Source of the DNA: Pseudomonas kilonensis
GTDB taxonomy: Bacteria > Pseudomonadota > Gammaproteobacteria > Pseudomonadales > Pseudomonadaceae
Assembly: GCF_001269885.1 (NCBI RefSeq)
Contig: NZ_LHVH01000030.1
Location: 1 to 64,000, forward strand
Direction of reading: 5' to 3'
DNA length: 64,000 nt
In this document: one piece after another, positions 16,664-25,041 of the stretch
Numbering within the stretch: the stretch's first letter is position 1
Layout of the letters: each line of letters opens with the position of its first letter
Position numbers and translations under genes: made by a program
The notes under the pieces: model-generated
The model's database searches: none
What the model was told of the DNA's origin: nothing
The model's input: the letters and a program-made list of their open reading frames with translations, nothing else

Positions 16664-17494
16664 TTATTCGGCTCGTGCCCGCACGTGGATCGCTGCGAAC
16701 GGCTCATTCTGCACCAGCTCGACCAAGGATTCCTTGACCAATTCCAGGACCGCCATAAACGTCACCACCACCCCTAAGCGTCCTTCCTCGGCGGTGAACA
16801 GCTCGACGAACGGCACAAAGCCGCCGCCCTTGAGCCGCTCCAGCACATCACTCATGCGCTCGCGGGTGGACAGCGCTTCGCGGCTGACCTGGTGACTTTC
16901 AAACATATCGCCCCGGCGCAGGACCTCGGCCATGGACATCAGCAACTCTTCCAGGCTCACATCCGGCAGCAACTTGCGCGCCCGTGCCTCGGGGGCATCG
17001 AGCTTGGGCACCACCACGTCGCGCCCGACCCGGTTCAAACCATCGAGGCCTTCGGCTGCGGCCTTGAAGCGTTCGTACTCCTGCAAGCGGCGGATCAGCT
17101 CGGCCCGAGGATCGTCTTCTTCCTGTTCGACCTCCGCCGAGCGCGGCAGCAACATCCGCGATTTGATCTCGGCGAGCATGGCCGCCATCACCAGGTACTC
17201 GGCCGCCAGTTCCAGGCGCACCGACTGCATCAACTCGACGTAGCCCATGTACTGGCGGGTGATTTCCGCCACGGGGATGTCGAGGATGTTGATGTTCTGT
17301 TTGCGGATCAGGTACAGCAGCAGGTCAAGCGGGCCCTCGAAGGCTTCGAGGAACACTTCCAGCGCATCGGGCGGAATGTACAGGTCCAGGGGCATTTCCA
17401 TGACCGCCTGGCCATAGACCATGGCGAACGGCAACTCCTGCTGTGCGCCGGCCTGGCTGTCTGCACTGTCCACGGCGGTTTCCACGGCGGACAT
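16664..17494 (-). CDS. scpA: Segregation and condensation protein A
   Basis: Encodes 276 residues of the kleisin ScpA family: FLEAFEGPLDLLLYLIRKQN with INILDIPVAEITRQYMGYVE at the N-terminus, AAEYLVMAAMLAEIKSRMLL next, and a C-terminal winged-helix ending VQNEPFAAIHVRA. It bridges the SMC heads and binds ScpB. It abuts yciO with no intergenic gap and precedes scpB by 11 bases. Confidence 0.94.
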   Translation of the reverse strand: MSAVETAVDSADSQAGAQQELPFAMVYGQAVMEMPLDLYIPPDALEVFLEAFEGPLDLLLYLIRKQNINILDIPVAEITRQYMGYVELMQSVRLELAAEYLVMAAMLAEIKSRMLLPRSAEVEQEEDDPRAELIRRLQEYERFKAAAEGLDGLNRVGRDVVVPKLDAPEARARKLLPDVSLEELLMSMAEVLRRGDMFESHQVSREALSTRERMSDVLERLKGGGFVPFVELFTAEEGRLGVVVTFMAVLELVKESLVELVQNEPFAAIHVRARAE

Positions 17495-18124
17495 TCAGGC
17501 CTCGACCATGAACGGCGTCGGATCGCCACAACCGACGCGCACCACCTGGGGCTCGCCATCGGCCAGATTGATCACCGTAGACGCCGACATGCCGCCGAAA
17601 CCGCCGTCGATGATCAGGTCCACCTGATGCTCGAGGATCTGGCGCATTTCATAGGGATCGGTCAGCGGATCGGTCTCGCCGGGCATGATCAGCGTCACGC
17701 TCATCAGCGGCTCACCCAGTTCCGCCAGCAGCGCCAGGGCAATGGGATGGCTCGGCACCCGCAGGCCGATGGTGCGTTTTTTCGGGTGCAGCAACAGCCG
17801 CGGGACTTCCCGCGTGGCATTGAGAATGAAGGTGTACGGCCCCGGCAAATGCGCCTTGAGCAAGCGGAAGGTGCCGGTGTCGATCTTGGCGAACAGGCCC
17901 AACTGCGACAGGTCGCTGCAGATGAGCGCGAAGTTGTGCTTGTCGTCCAGTTGACGCAGGCGTCTGACACGCTCAACGGCATTCTTGTCGCCGATCTGGC
18001 AACCGATGGCGTAGGACGAGTCGGTGGGATAGACCACCACGCCACCGCCACGAATGATCTCCACGGCCTGTTTGATCAGGCGCGCTTGCGGGTTTTCCGG
18101 ATGAATCTGGAAAAATTGACTCAC
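17495..18124 (-). CDS. yciO: YciO/YrdC-family protein
   Basis: Encodes 209 residues from a GTG start at 18124, preceded by AGGT; this start gives MSQFFQIHPENPQARLIKQA, which is the same beginning as E. coli YciO. The family fold binds threonylcarbamoyl-AMP (VVYPTDSSYAIGCQIGDKNA, GPYTFILNATREVPR, GLRVPSHPIALALL). YciO is a paralogue of TsaC/Sua5 whose role in tRNA t6A formation is weak or absent. It lies 13 bases downstream of rnaAM, as in enterics. Confidence 0.92.
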   Translation of the reverse strand: MSQFFQIHPENPQARLIKQAVEIIRGGGVVVYPTDSSYAIGCQIGDKNAVERVRRLRQLDDKHNFALICSDLSQLGLFAKIDTGTFRLLKAHLPGPYTFILNATREVPRLLLHPKKRTIGLRVPSHPIALALLAELGEPLMSVTLIMPGETDPLTDPYEMRQILEHQVDLIIDGGFGGMSASTVINLADGEPQVVRVGCGDPTPFMVEA

Positions 18125-18137
18125 GTGTTCTACCTGT

Positions 18138-19001
18138 TCAGACGGCGGCGGTAACGGGATCATGTTTGAATCTACACCAGAGTGGTGGCAGATCTTCCGG
18201 CAACGGGCGGTATTCGCCAATCTCGGACCAGCCCCCAGGGCCATGGAAATCACTGCCGGCGGTGACCAGCAGGCCGAACTCACGGGCCAGGATCGCCAGG
18301 CTGCCAACCTGCTCGGCAGGCTGATGGCCGTTGACCACCTCAATGGCATGGCCCCCCGCTTGAATATAGTCGGCGACCAGACGGCGGCGCTTGCTGCGAG
18401 TGAAGTCATAGTGCCATGGATGTGCCAGGCTGACCCAGGCGCCAGCAGCCCGCAGGGTGCCGACGGTTTCTTCCAGCGTTGGCCAGTGCTGCTTGACGTC
18501 CCCCAGCTTGCCGGCCCCCAGCCATTTGCGGAACGCTTCGGCGCGGTCCTTGACGAACCCTTCGCGCACCATCCAGTCGGCAAAGTGTGGCCGAGCCGGT
18601 GCGTTGCCACTGTCGCCCAGTGCCTGCTGGATCTGCCGCGCGCCGTCCAGCGCACCGGGCATGCCCTTGAGGGCCAGCTTGCGGCTGATCTCTTCGGAAC
18701 GCAGCCAGCGCCCGTCGCGCAGTTGTGCAATGGCCTGGACCAACGCCGGCGCATTCACATCAAAGCCGTAGCCCAGCACATGGATGGTCGCCCCGCCCCA
18801 GGTACAGGACAGCTCGACCCCATTGACCAGCTGCATGCCCAGCGCCGTGGCGGCACTGCGGGCCTCGTCGAGGCCTTCGAGGGTGTCGTGATCGGTCAGG
18901 GCCAGGACTCGCACGCCGTGCTCGAACGCCCGCGCCACCAGAACCGCAGGCGCCAGGGCGCCATCGGAGGCCGTGCTATGGCAGTGCAAATCAACATTCA
19001 C
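18138..19001 (-). CDS. rnaAM: PHP-domain 5'-3' exonuclease RNase AM
   Basis: Encodes 287 residues with a complete PHP metal-binding domain: DLHCHSTASDGALAP, LALTDHDTLEGLDEA, GVELSCTWGG, WVSLAHPWHYDFTR and TAGSDFHGPGGWSEIGEYRP. The E. coli homologue (YciV/TrpH) removes nucleotides 5' to 3', matures the 5' ends of 23S, 16S and 5S rRNA, and degrades pAp and short RNAs. First gene of the minus-strand operon; it diverges from yciB with 87 bases between them. Confidence 0.93.
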   Translation of the reverse strand: MNVDLHCHSTASDGALAPAVLVARAFEHGVRVLALTDHDTLEGLDEARSAATALGMQLVNGVELSCTWGGATIHVLGYGFDVNAPALVQAIAQLRDGRWLRSEEISRKLALKGMPGALDGARQIQQALGDSGNAPARPHFADWMVREGFVKDRAEAFRKWLGAGKLGDVKQHWPTLEETVGTLRAAGAWVSLAHPWHYDFTRSKRRRLVADYIQAGGHAIEVVNGHQPAEQVGSLAILAREFGLLVTAGSDFHGPGGWSEIGEYRPLPEDLPPLWCRFKHDPVTAAV

Positions 19002-19088
19002 GAGAGTTTGTTACCTCAAATCAGCTGGCCCTATCGCGGCCAAGGATGTTTGTTATTATGCCGCCACATCCTGCTTCTGGCTGCCACT

Positions 19089-19685
19089 GTGAAACAATTC
19101 ATCGACTTCATCCCGCTCCTGCTGTTTTTCATCGTCTACAAACTTGATCCCCGGGCCGTCGACTTCGCCGGTCATTCCTTGACTGTAGGCGGTATTTACA
19201 GCGCCACGGCAGTGCTGATCATCAGCTCCCTGGTGGTCTACGGCGCACTGTTCGTGTCCCAGCGCAAGCTGGAGAAGAGCCAGTGGCTGACCCTGATCGC
19301 CTGCCTCGTGTTCGGCAGCCTGACCCTGGCCTTCCACAGCGAAACCTTCCTCAAATGGAAGGCCCCGGTGGTCAACTGGCTGTTCGCCCTCGCTTTCATC
19401 GGCAGCCACTTCATCGGTGACCGCCTGCTGATCAAGCGCATCATGGGCCATGCCATCAACCTGCCGGAACTGATCTGGACCCGGTTGAACATCGCCTGGA
19501 TCGCGTTTTTCCTGTTCTGCGGCGCCGCCAACCTGTTCGTTGCGTTCACGTTCCAGGAGTACTGGGTCGACTTCAAGGTCTTCGGTAGCCTGGGCATGAC
19601 GCTGTTGTTCCTGATTGGCCAGGGTATCTACCTGTCCCGTCATCTGCATGATGCCGACCCCACCACGCCAAAAACCGAGGACTGA
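19089..19685 (+). CDS. yciB: Septation protein A (inner-membrane YciB)
   Basis: Encodes 198 residues from a GTG at 19089, chosen because it gives the family N-terminus MKQFIDFIPLLLFFIVYKLD. Five to six membrane helices follow, with the conserved TLAFHSETFLKWKAPVVNWL and IWTRLNIAWIAFFLFCGAAN. Its role is linked to cell-envelope and septum formation. A longer reading with an upstream start would be antisense to rnaAM and is rejected. It is followed one base later by yciI. Confidence 0.94.
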   Translation: MKQFIDFIPLLLFFIVYKLDPRAVDFAGHSLTVGGIYSATAVLIISSLVVYGALFVSQRKLEKSQWLTLIACLVFGSLTLAFHSETFLKWKAPVVNWLFALAFIGSHFIGDRLLIKRIMGHAINLPELIWTRLNIAWIAFFLFCGAANLFVAFTFQEYWVDFKVFGSLGMTLLFLIGQGIYLSRHLHDADPTTPKTED

Positions 19686-19686
19686 C

Positions 19687-19986
19687 ATGCTCTACGCAAT
19701 CATTGCTACCGACGTCGCCAACTCCCTGGAAAAACGCCAGGCCGCTCGTCCCGCGCACCTGGAGCGCCTGCAAAAACTCCAGGACGAAGGCCGCGTAGTG
19801 CTGGCCGGCCCGCATCCGGCGGTGGACAGCAATGACCCGGGCGCCGCGGGTTTCAGTGGCAGCCTGATGGTGGTCGAGTTCGACTCCCTGGCCGCTGCGC
19901 AGCAGTGGGCCGAGGCCGACCCGTTCGTTGTGGCCGGCGTCTATGCCAATGTCGTGGTCAAGCCATTCAAGCAAGTCATGCCGTAA
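19687..19986 (+). CDS. yciI: YciI family protein
   Basis: Encodes 99 residues of the ferredoxin-like dimeric YciI fold: MLYAIIATDVANSLEKRQAA then RPAHLERLQKLQDEGRVVLA, with the conserved active-site His in this helix and an Asp in ADPFVVAGVY. Homologues include dehalogenase-like enzymes, but YciI itself has no proven reaction. Its ATG is one base past the yciB stop. Confidence 0.92.
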   Translation: MLYAIIATDVANSLEKRQAARPAHLERLQKLQDEGRVVLAGPHPAVDSNDPGAAGFSGSLMVVEFDSLAAAQQWAEADPFVVAGVYANVVVKPFKQVMP

Positions 19987-20093
19987 ATCCCCCTGGCGCG
20001 ATGAGCCTTCAGGGCTCATTGCCCCCAGTTGCTCATCTTTCTCATTTGCCTGCCGACAACCTGTCTAATCTCGATTGGAATTCAGGAGTTGCA

Positions 20094-20504
20094 ATGCGCA
20101 AAGGTCCGTTGTGCCTGTTATTGGTCACGTTGACGATCGGGGCACCCGCCCATGGCCAGGAGAGCACCGAGGGCAGTCATTCGGCGCCCTTGTCCCTGAG
20201 CGCCGGTGGCCAGATCGCCGAACTGCAGCAACGCTTGAAAGACAGCGAACGCCAGCGTGAAGAACTGAGCAAGCAATTGCAAAGCGCTGACAGTGCACGC
20301 GAGAGCGCATTGCTGGCCAGGCTGCGCCAGGAAAACCAGCGACTGAAGCTGCAACTCAAGGAAGCCCAGGCAAGCCCGCTGCCACGCCTGTTGACCGATC
20401 AACAGCAATGGTTTGTCATTGGTGCCGGGGTAGCGCTATTGGCCCTGCTGTGCGGTATCTTTGCCAGCGGTGGACGTAGACAACGTCGGCAATGGCTAAA
20501 TTGA
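20094..20504 (+). CDS. Envelope coiled-coil protein with C-terminal anchor
   Basis: Encodes 136 residues. CAGGAG precedes the ATG. It has a signal peptide (RKGPLCLLLVTLTIGAPAHG), a central coiled coil (IAELQQRLKDSERQREELSK through RQENQRLKLQLKEAQ), one membrane helix (WFVIGAGVALLALLCGIFA) and a basic tail. This is the architecture of YgiM-like proteins without the SH3 domain. It sits eight bases upstream of cpxR and in the place of PA3203 in P. aeruginosa. An envelope-stress role is inferred from position only. Confidence 0.82.
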   Translation: MRKGPLCLLLVTLTIGAPAHGQESTEGSHSAPLSLSAGGQIAELQQRLKDSERQREELSKQLQSADSARESALLARLRQENQRLKLQLKEAQASPLPRLLTDQQQWFVIGAGVALLALLCGIFASGGRRQRRQWLN

Positions 20505-20511
20505 GTGAGTC

Positions 20512-21189
20512 ATGAGCGAGCTGTTACTGATAGACGATGACCAGGAGCTGTGTGAGCTCCTCGTAAGCTGGTTGAGCCAGGAAGGTTTTCAGGTCCGGGC
20601 CTGTCACGATGGCCAAAGTGCCCGCAAGGCCCTGGCCGAAACCTCCCCGGCAGCCGTGGTACTGGACGTGATGCTGCCCGACGGCAGTGGCCTGGAACTG
20701 CTCAAGCAATTGCGCAACGATCACCCGGAGCTGCCGGTGCTGATGCTGTCGGCCCGGGGAGAACCGCTGGACCGTATCCTCGGCCTGGAACTGGGCGCCG
20801 ATGACTACCTGGCCAAGCCCTGCGACCCCCGCGAACTGACCGCCCGCCTGCGCGCCGTGCTACGCCGCAGCCACCCGACGGCGGTGTCCAGCCAGATCGA
20901 GCTGGGTGACCTGACTTTCAGCCCGGTGCGTGGCGTGGTCAGCATCGATGAACAGGAACAGACCCTCACCGTTTCCGAAAGCCGCCTGCTCGAAGCGTTG
21001 CTCAAGCAGCCGGGCGAGCCGCTGGACAAGCAGGTACTGGCGCAGATCGCCCTGGGCCGCAAGCTGACCCTGTACGACCGCAGCCTCGATATGCACGTGA
21101 GCAACCTGCGCAAGAAAATCGGCCCCCACCCCGACGGCCGCCCGCGCATCGTGGCGCTGCGTAGCCGGGGCTATTACTACAGCCTCTAA
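20512..21189 (+). CDS. cpxR: Envelope-stress response regulator CpxR
   Basis: Encodes 225 residues of the OmpR/PhoB class. The receiver shows LLLIDDDQELCELLVSWLSQ, phospho-acceptor Asp in VVLDVMLPDGSG and the Lys in ADDYLAKPCDPREL. The winged-helix output domain ends MHVSNLRKKIGPHPDGRPRI-type sequence and RSRGYYYSL. It pairs with CpxA downstream; a CpxR box precedes cpxP. A REPIN separates it from cpxP-cpxA, so the kinase is read from its own promoter. Confidence 0.92.
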   Translation: MSELLLIDDDQELCELLVSWLSQEGFQVRACHDGQSARKALAETSPAAVVLDVMLPDGSGLELLKQLRNDHPELPVLMLSARGEPLDRILGLELGADDYLAKPCDPRELTARLRAVLRRSHPTAVSSQIELGDLTFSPVRGVVSIDEQEQTLTVSESRLLEALLKQPGEPLDKQVLAQIALGRKLTLYDRSLDMHVSNLRKKIGPHPDGRPRIVALRSRGYYYSL

Positions 21190-21227
21190 GCACGACACTG
21201 ATCCCTTGTGGCGCCGCCCTGCTGGGC

Positions 21228-21316
21228 TGTGGGAGCAAAGCTTGCTCGCGATGCAGGCGCCTCGGTTCCCTCAGAGACCGCGTTATCTTCATCGCGGGCA
21301 AGCCTTGCTTCCACAG
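21228..21316. repeat. REPIN between cpxR and cpxP
   Basis: CTGTGGGAGCAAAGCTTGCT and GGGCAAGCCTTGCTTCCACA arms; one base differs from the consensus in the right arm. Confidence 0.9.
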
Positions 21317-21364
21317 GGTTTAGTGTTCGGCCCTGCAGATTTGTCAGGTCCGCACCAAACCGTC

Positions 21365-21380
21365 TTTACCCAAGCTTTAC
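21365..21380 (-). promoter_or_regulatory. CpxR box upstream of cpxP
   Basis: The minus strand reads GTAAAGCTTGGGTAAA: two GTAAA half-sites six bases apart, the classic CpxR recognition pattern. It lies 83 bases before the cpxP start, a suitable place for activation, and implies autoregulation of the cpxP-cpxA unit. Confidence 0.75.
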
Positions 21381-21462
21381 CCTCCCCTGACCGCCGCTGA
21401 CCTTGATCTCCGTAATCTGCACTCATCCGGAACTGACCGGGAATGAGACAAGGAGACACACC

Positions 21463-21900
21463 ATGCGCAAGACCCTTATCGCTCTGATGTTCGCCGCCGC
21501 CCTGCCGACCGTCGCCATGGCCATGCCCGAAGGCGCCGGCCCGATGGGACCAATGGACGGCCCACGCCACGGCGGCCAGATGCACGACAAAGGCCCGTAC
21601 AGCCAACTGGACCTGAGCCGCGAACAGCGCCAGCAGATTCGCCGGATCATGGGCGAACAGCGCCACGAACAACGCGAGCTGGTAGACAAGTACCTGGCCA
21701 AGCTGTCGCCAGCCGACCAGAAAGCCATGCAGGACGAAATGCAAGCCCGGCATCAGAAGATCGATGCCCAGATCCGCGGGCTGCTGAAGCCTGAACAGCA
21801 GAAAGAGTTCGACGCGATCCAGAAGAAACAGGCCGAGCGTCGCGCCGAGTGGGCTGAGTTCAAGGCCTGGAAAGCGCAACAGCCGCAAAAAGCGCAATAA
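21463..21900 (+). CDS. cpxP: CpxP/Spy-family periplasmic protein
   Basis: Encodes 145 residues. AAGGAG precedes the ATG. A signal peptide (MRKTLIALMFAAALPTVAMA) is followed by a Gly/Met/His-rich stretch (GAGPMGPMDGPRHGGQMHDK) that could bind metal. The helical body carries the two LTxxQ-type repeats in variant form (LDLSREQRQQIRRI, LLKPEQQKEFDAI). CpxP restrains CpxA and acts as a chaperone in the periplasm. A terminator-like hairpin lies between it and cpxA. Confidence 0.88.
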   Translation: MRKTLIALMFAAALPTVAMAMPEGAGPMGPMDGPRHGGQMHDKGPYSQLDLSREQRQQIRRIMGEQRHEQRELVDKYLAKLSPADQKAMQDEMQARHQKIDAQIRGLLKPEQQKEFDAIQKKQAERRAEWAEFKAWKAQQPQKAQ

Positions 21901-21915
21901 TGCACTGAAGCCCCC

Positions 21916-21948
21916 AGCCCAACGGCAAGTCGCCGTTGGGCTTTCTTT
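21916..21948 (+). terminator. Hairpin between cpxP and cpxA
   Basis: AGCCCAACGGC / GCCGTTGGGCT stem (loop AAGTC) followed by TTCTTTG. It probably gives partial termination, making cpxP mRNA more abundant than cpxA mRNA. Confidence 0.8.
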
Positions 21949-21965
21949 GTTTTCGAGGATTTACC

Positions 21966-23294
21966 GTGCGTTCATTGTTCTGGCGCATCCTGGCCAGTTT
22001 CTGGCTGGCCATCGCCCTGGTTGCAGGCCTTTCACTCTTGATGGGCCACATGCTCAACCAGGACGCCTGGATCCTCAGCCGCCATCCGGGCCTCAATACC
22101 CTGGCCGCAGAGTGGACGCAAACCTATGAAAGCCAGGGCGAAGAGGCCGCCCAGGACATCCTGCAACAGCGCAAGCGCCAGTACCGCATCGACGTCCAGG
22201 TACTCAACGAGAGCGGTGACCCGGTGGTACGCGGCACCTTCCCACCTCGCGCCGCCGCCTTCGAGGCACGACAAAAGCGCCTGCCCTGGCGGCGGCTGAC
22301 CGACGAGTTCACCAGCGCCAAAACCGGCGACACTTACCTGTTCATCTACCGTATTCCCCATCCTGAACTGGACGCCTGGCACCGCGAGAGCCTGCTCTTG
22401 CCCCTCAGTGCGCTAGGGATCGCGTTGGTGGTGCTGACCCTGTTCAGCTTGTTGGTGACCTTCTCCATCACCCGGCCACTGAGTCGCCTGCGCGGCGCCG
22501 TGCATGACTTGGGGCAAGCCACCTACCAACAGAACAGCCTTGCCAAACTGGCCAACCGGCGGGACGAATTCGGTGTACTGGCCACTGACTTCAACCGCAT
22601 GGGCGCGCGCCTGCAAAGCTTGATCACCAGCCAGCGACAACTGCTGCGCGACGTCTCCCACGAACTGCGCTCGCCCCTGGCCCGGCTGCGCATTGCCCTG
22701 GCATTGGCTGAACGGGCCAGTCCTGAGGAGCGTGAGAAGCTCTGGCCACGCCTGACCCGCGAATGCGATCGCCTGGAAGCACTGATCAGCGAAATCCTGG
22801 TGTTAGCCCGGGTCGATGCCGACAACGCCAGCGCCGAAGAGGTGGAACTCAACGGCTTGCTGGTCACCCTGCAAAAAGATGCGCAACTGGCCTCACCGGA
22901 ACAAACCGTGCAGCTCGAAACCGAGGCGGACCTGACCCTCAAGGGCTGGCCAACCATGATCGAGCGAGCGGTGGACAACCTGCTGCGCAACGCCCAGCGC
23001 TTCAATCCGGCCGGGCAATCGATCGAAATGCGCGCGGCGCGCCAGGGCGAACGGATCATGATCAGCGTGCGCGACCACGGGCCAGGCGTGGAGGCCGAAC
23101 ACCTGGGGCAATTGGCCGAGCCGTTCTACCGCGCCCCCGGCCAGACCGCCGCCGGTCACGGACTGGGCCTGGCCATCGCACGCCGTGCCGCCGAACGCCA
23201 TGGCGGCACGCTGGTGCTGGGTAATCATCCTGGCGGCGGGTTCATCGCGACGCTGGAGTTGCCGTTGGTGCCGGGGGCTGTCGTCCAACCGTAA
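21966..23294 (+). CDS. cpxA: Envelope-stress sensor histidine kinase CpxA
   Basis: Encodes 442 residues from a GTG at 21966 behind GAGG. TM1 (ILASFWLAIALVAGLSLLMG) and TM2 (LLPLSALGIALVVLTLFSLL) bracket a ~130-residue periplasmic sensor. HAMP follows (FSITRPLSRLRGAVHDLG), then the DHp phospho-acceptor His in LRDVSHELRSPLARLRIALA, the N box (MIERAVDNLLRNAQRF), G1 (VRDHGPGVEAEHL) and G2 (GHGLGLAIARRAAERHGG). It phosphorylates CpxR on envelope damage. Confidence 0.93.
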   Translation: MRSLFWRILASFWLAIALVAGLSLLMGHMLNQDAWILSRHPGLNTLAAEWTQTYESQGEEAAQDILQQRKRQYRIDVQVLNESGDPVVRGTFPPRAAAFEARQKRLPWRRLTDEFTSAKTGDTYLFIYRIPHPELDAWHRESLLLPLSALGIALVVLTLFSLLVTFSITRPLSRLRGAVHDLGQATYQQNSLAKLANRRDEFGVLATDFNRMGARLQSLITSQRQLLRDVSHELRSPLARLRIALALAERASPEEREKLWPRLTRECDRLEALISEILVLARVDADNASAEEVELNGLLVTLQKDAQLASPEQTVQLETEADLTLKGWPTMIERAVDNLLRNAQRFNPAGQSIEMRAARQGERIMISVRDHGPGVEAEHLGQLAEPFYRAPGQTAAGHGLGLAIARRAAERHGGTLVLGNHPGGGFIATLELPLVPGAVVQP

Positions 23295-23310
23295 GCGTTG
23301 CAAATACCCC

Positions 23311-23450
23311 CTGTGGCGAGGGGATTTATCCCCGCTGGGCTGCGCAGCAGCCCCCTGGTTTTATCTGATACACCGCGGTGGCAGACACATTTGGGGGCGC
23401 TCCGCACCCCAGCGGGGCGGTGCGACGTTTCGCTAAATCCCCTCGCCACA
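23311..23450. repeat. Class-B REP pair (GTGGCGAGGG family)
   Basis: CTGTGGCGAGGGGATTTATC on the left and AAATCCCCTCGCCACA on the right, with GCTGGGCTGCGCAGCAGCCC and CACCCCAGCGGGGC hairpins inside. This repeat family is distinct from the GTGGGAGC REPINs. Confidence 0.85.
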
Positions 23451-23585
23451 ATGGGTCAGACCATCCTTGAGTGGCCCTCTGATCAAAGCAGCTCTCATCA
23501 AACCAAACGATAATTCCTCTTATTCAAACTGCCCCGCCCTGTTAGACTTTGCGCCCTCGTTTTCACTCATCTCCCAGGACGCCCG

Positions 23586-25013
23586 ATGCCGTCGTTGCCT
23601 CTTCGTTTATGTGCGCTGTTCATGGCCCTGGGCCTGAGCGCCTGCGATGATGCCCCGCGTTTTACCCAGGCCGAACCCGGTGAAGCCCGTTCCGGTGGCG
23701 CTGCGACGGTACGCAAGACGGATCAGAACGCCTTTTCCCTGCCCTCGGCCAACCTGCCGCCCTCGCGGCGCGTGGATTTCAGCGTCGGCAACAGTTTTTT
23801 CCGCAGCCCCTGGGTGATCGCTCCCTCGACCACCACCGCCCGCGACGGCCTCGGGCCTTTGTTCAACACCAACGCCTGCCAGAACTGCCACATCAAGGAC
23901 GGTCGCGGCCACCCGCCCGCGCCGGACGCGAGCACCGCGGTATCGATGCTGGTACGCCTGTCGATCCCCGACGCGCCGCCTTACGCCAAGGTCATCGAGC
24001 AATTGGGAGTCGTGCCGGAACCGGTTTACGGCGGGCAGTTGCAGGACATGTCCGTGCCCGGCGTCGCCCCCGAAGCCAAGGTGCGGGTTGATTACACATC
24101 GGTCCCGGTGCGTTTCAAGGACGGTACCGTCGTGGAGCTGCGCAAGCCGAACCTGCAGATCACCCAACTGGCCTATGGACCGATGCACCCGGACACGCGC
24201 TTTTCCGCCCGCGTCGCCCCGCCGATGATCGGCCTGGGACTGCTCGAAGCCATCCCTGACGAAGCCATCCTGGCAAACGCCGAGGCCCAGGCCCGGGAGA
24301 AAAATGGCATTGCCGGGCGTCCCAACCAGGTCTGGGACGATGCCCAGCAAAAAACCGTCCTGGGACGCTTCGGCTGGAAGGCCGGGCAGCCCAACCTCAA
24401 CCAACAGAATGTCCACGCGTTCTCCGGTGACATGGGCCTGACAACAAGCCTGCGGCCCTTTGACGACTGCACCCAGACCCAGCTCGATTGCCAGCGCGCC
24501 CCCAGCGGTAATGGCCCGGACGGCGAACCGGAAGTCAGCGACAACATCCTGCGACTGGTGCTGTTCTATAGCCGCAACCTCGCCGTACCGGCCCGTCGCG
24601 AGGTGAATTCACCCCAGGTACTGGCGGGCAAGAATCTGTTTTTCCAGGCCGGTTGCCAGTCCTGCCACACACCGAAATACACCACCGCCGCCAACGCCGC
24701 CGAACCAGAGTTGGCGAACCAGGTCATCCGCCCTTACACCGACCTGCTGTTACACGACATGGGCGAAGGCCTGGCGGACAACCGCAGCGAATTCAAGGCC
24801 AGCGGCCGTGACTGGCGAACCCCGCCGCTGTGGGGCATAGGCCTGACCGAAACCGTCAACGGCCACACCAAGTTCCTGCATGACGGTCGGGCCCGCAACC
24901 TGCTCGAAGCCGTGCTGTGGCATGGCGGCGAAGCACAAGCGGCGCAGCGACAGGTCTTATCGTTCAATGTCGAACAGCGCGCTGCGTTGCTGGCCTTCCT
25001 GAATTCCCTTTAA
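23586..25013 (+). CDS. Di-haem oxidoreductase lipoprotein (DUF1111)
   Basis: Encodes 475 residues. The N-terminus ends in a lipobox (ALGLSACDD). Two CXXCH haem sites are present: ACQNCHIKDG near residue 98 and GCQSCHTPKY in the C-terminal third. The family is related to MauG/di-haem peroxidases and is often labelled thiol oxidoreductase. It is first in an operon with an imelysin and a DUF1513 protein, a set linked to iron acquisition in pseudomonads. The substrate is not known. Confidence 0.88.
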   Translation: MPSLPLRLCALFMALGLSACDDAPRFTQAEPGEARSGGAATVRKTDQNAFSLPSANLPPSRRVDFSVGNSFFRSPWVIAPSTTTARDGLGPLFNTNACQNCHIKDGRGHPPAPDASTAVSMLVRLSIPDAPPYAKVIEQLGVVPEPVYGGQLQDMSVPGVAPEAKVRVDYTSVPVRFKDGTVVELRKPNLQITQLAYGPMHPDTRFSARVAPPMIGLGLLEAIPDEAILANAEAQAREKNGIAGRPNQVWDDAQQKTVLGRFGWKAGQPNLNQQNVHAFSGDMGLTTSLRPFDDCTQTQLDCQRAPSGNGPDGEPEVSDNILRLVLFYSRNLAVPARREVNSPQVLAGKNLFFQAGCQSCHTPKYTTAANAAEPELANQVIRPYTDLLLHDMGEGLADNRSEFKASGRDWRTPPLWGIGLTETVNGHTKFLHDGRARNLLEAVLWHGGEAQAAQRQVLSFNVEQRAALLAFLNSL

Positions 25014-25041
25014 ACACCTTTTCCAGAAGTGGGAGCACAAC

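Noticed and set aside
18162..19088. Upstream extension of yciB by about 309 codons
   Set aside because: It is antisense to rnaAM; GTG 19089 gives the family N-terminus.
23505..23535. Possible Fur box GATAATTCCTCTTATTC before the DUF1111 gene
   Set aside because: Only partial match to the 19-bp consensus, weaker than the one before bfd.
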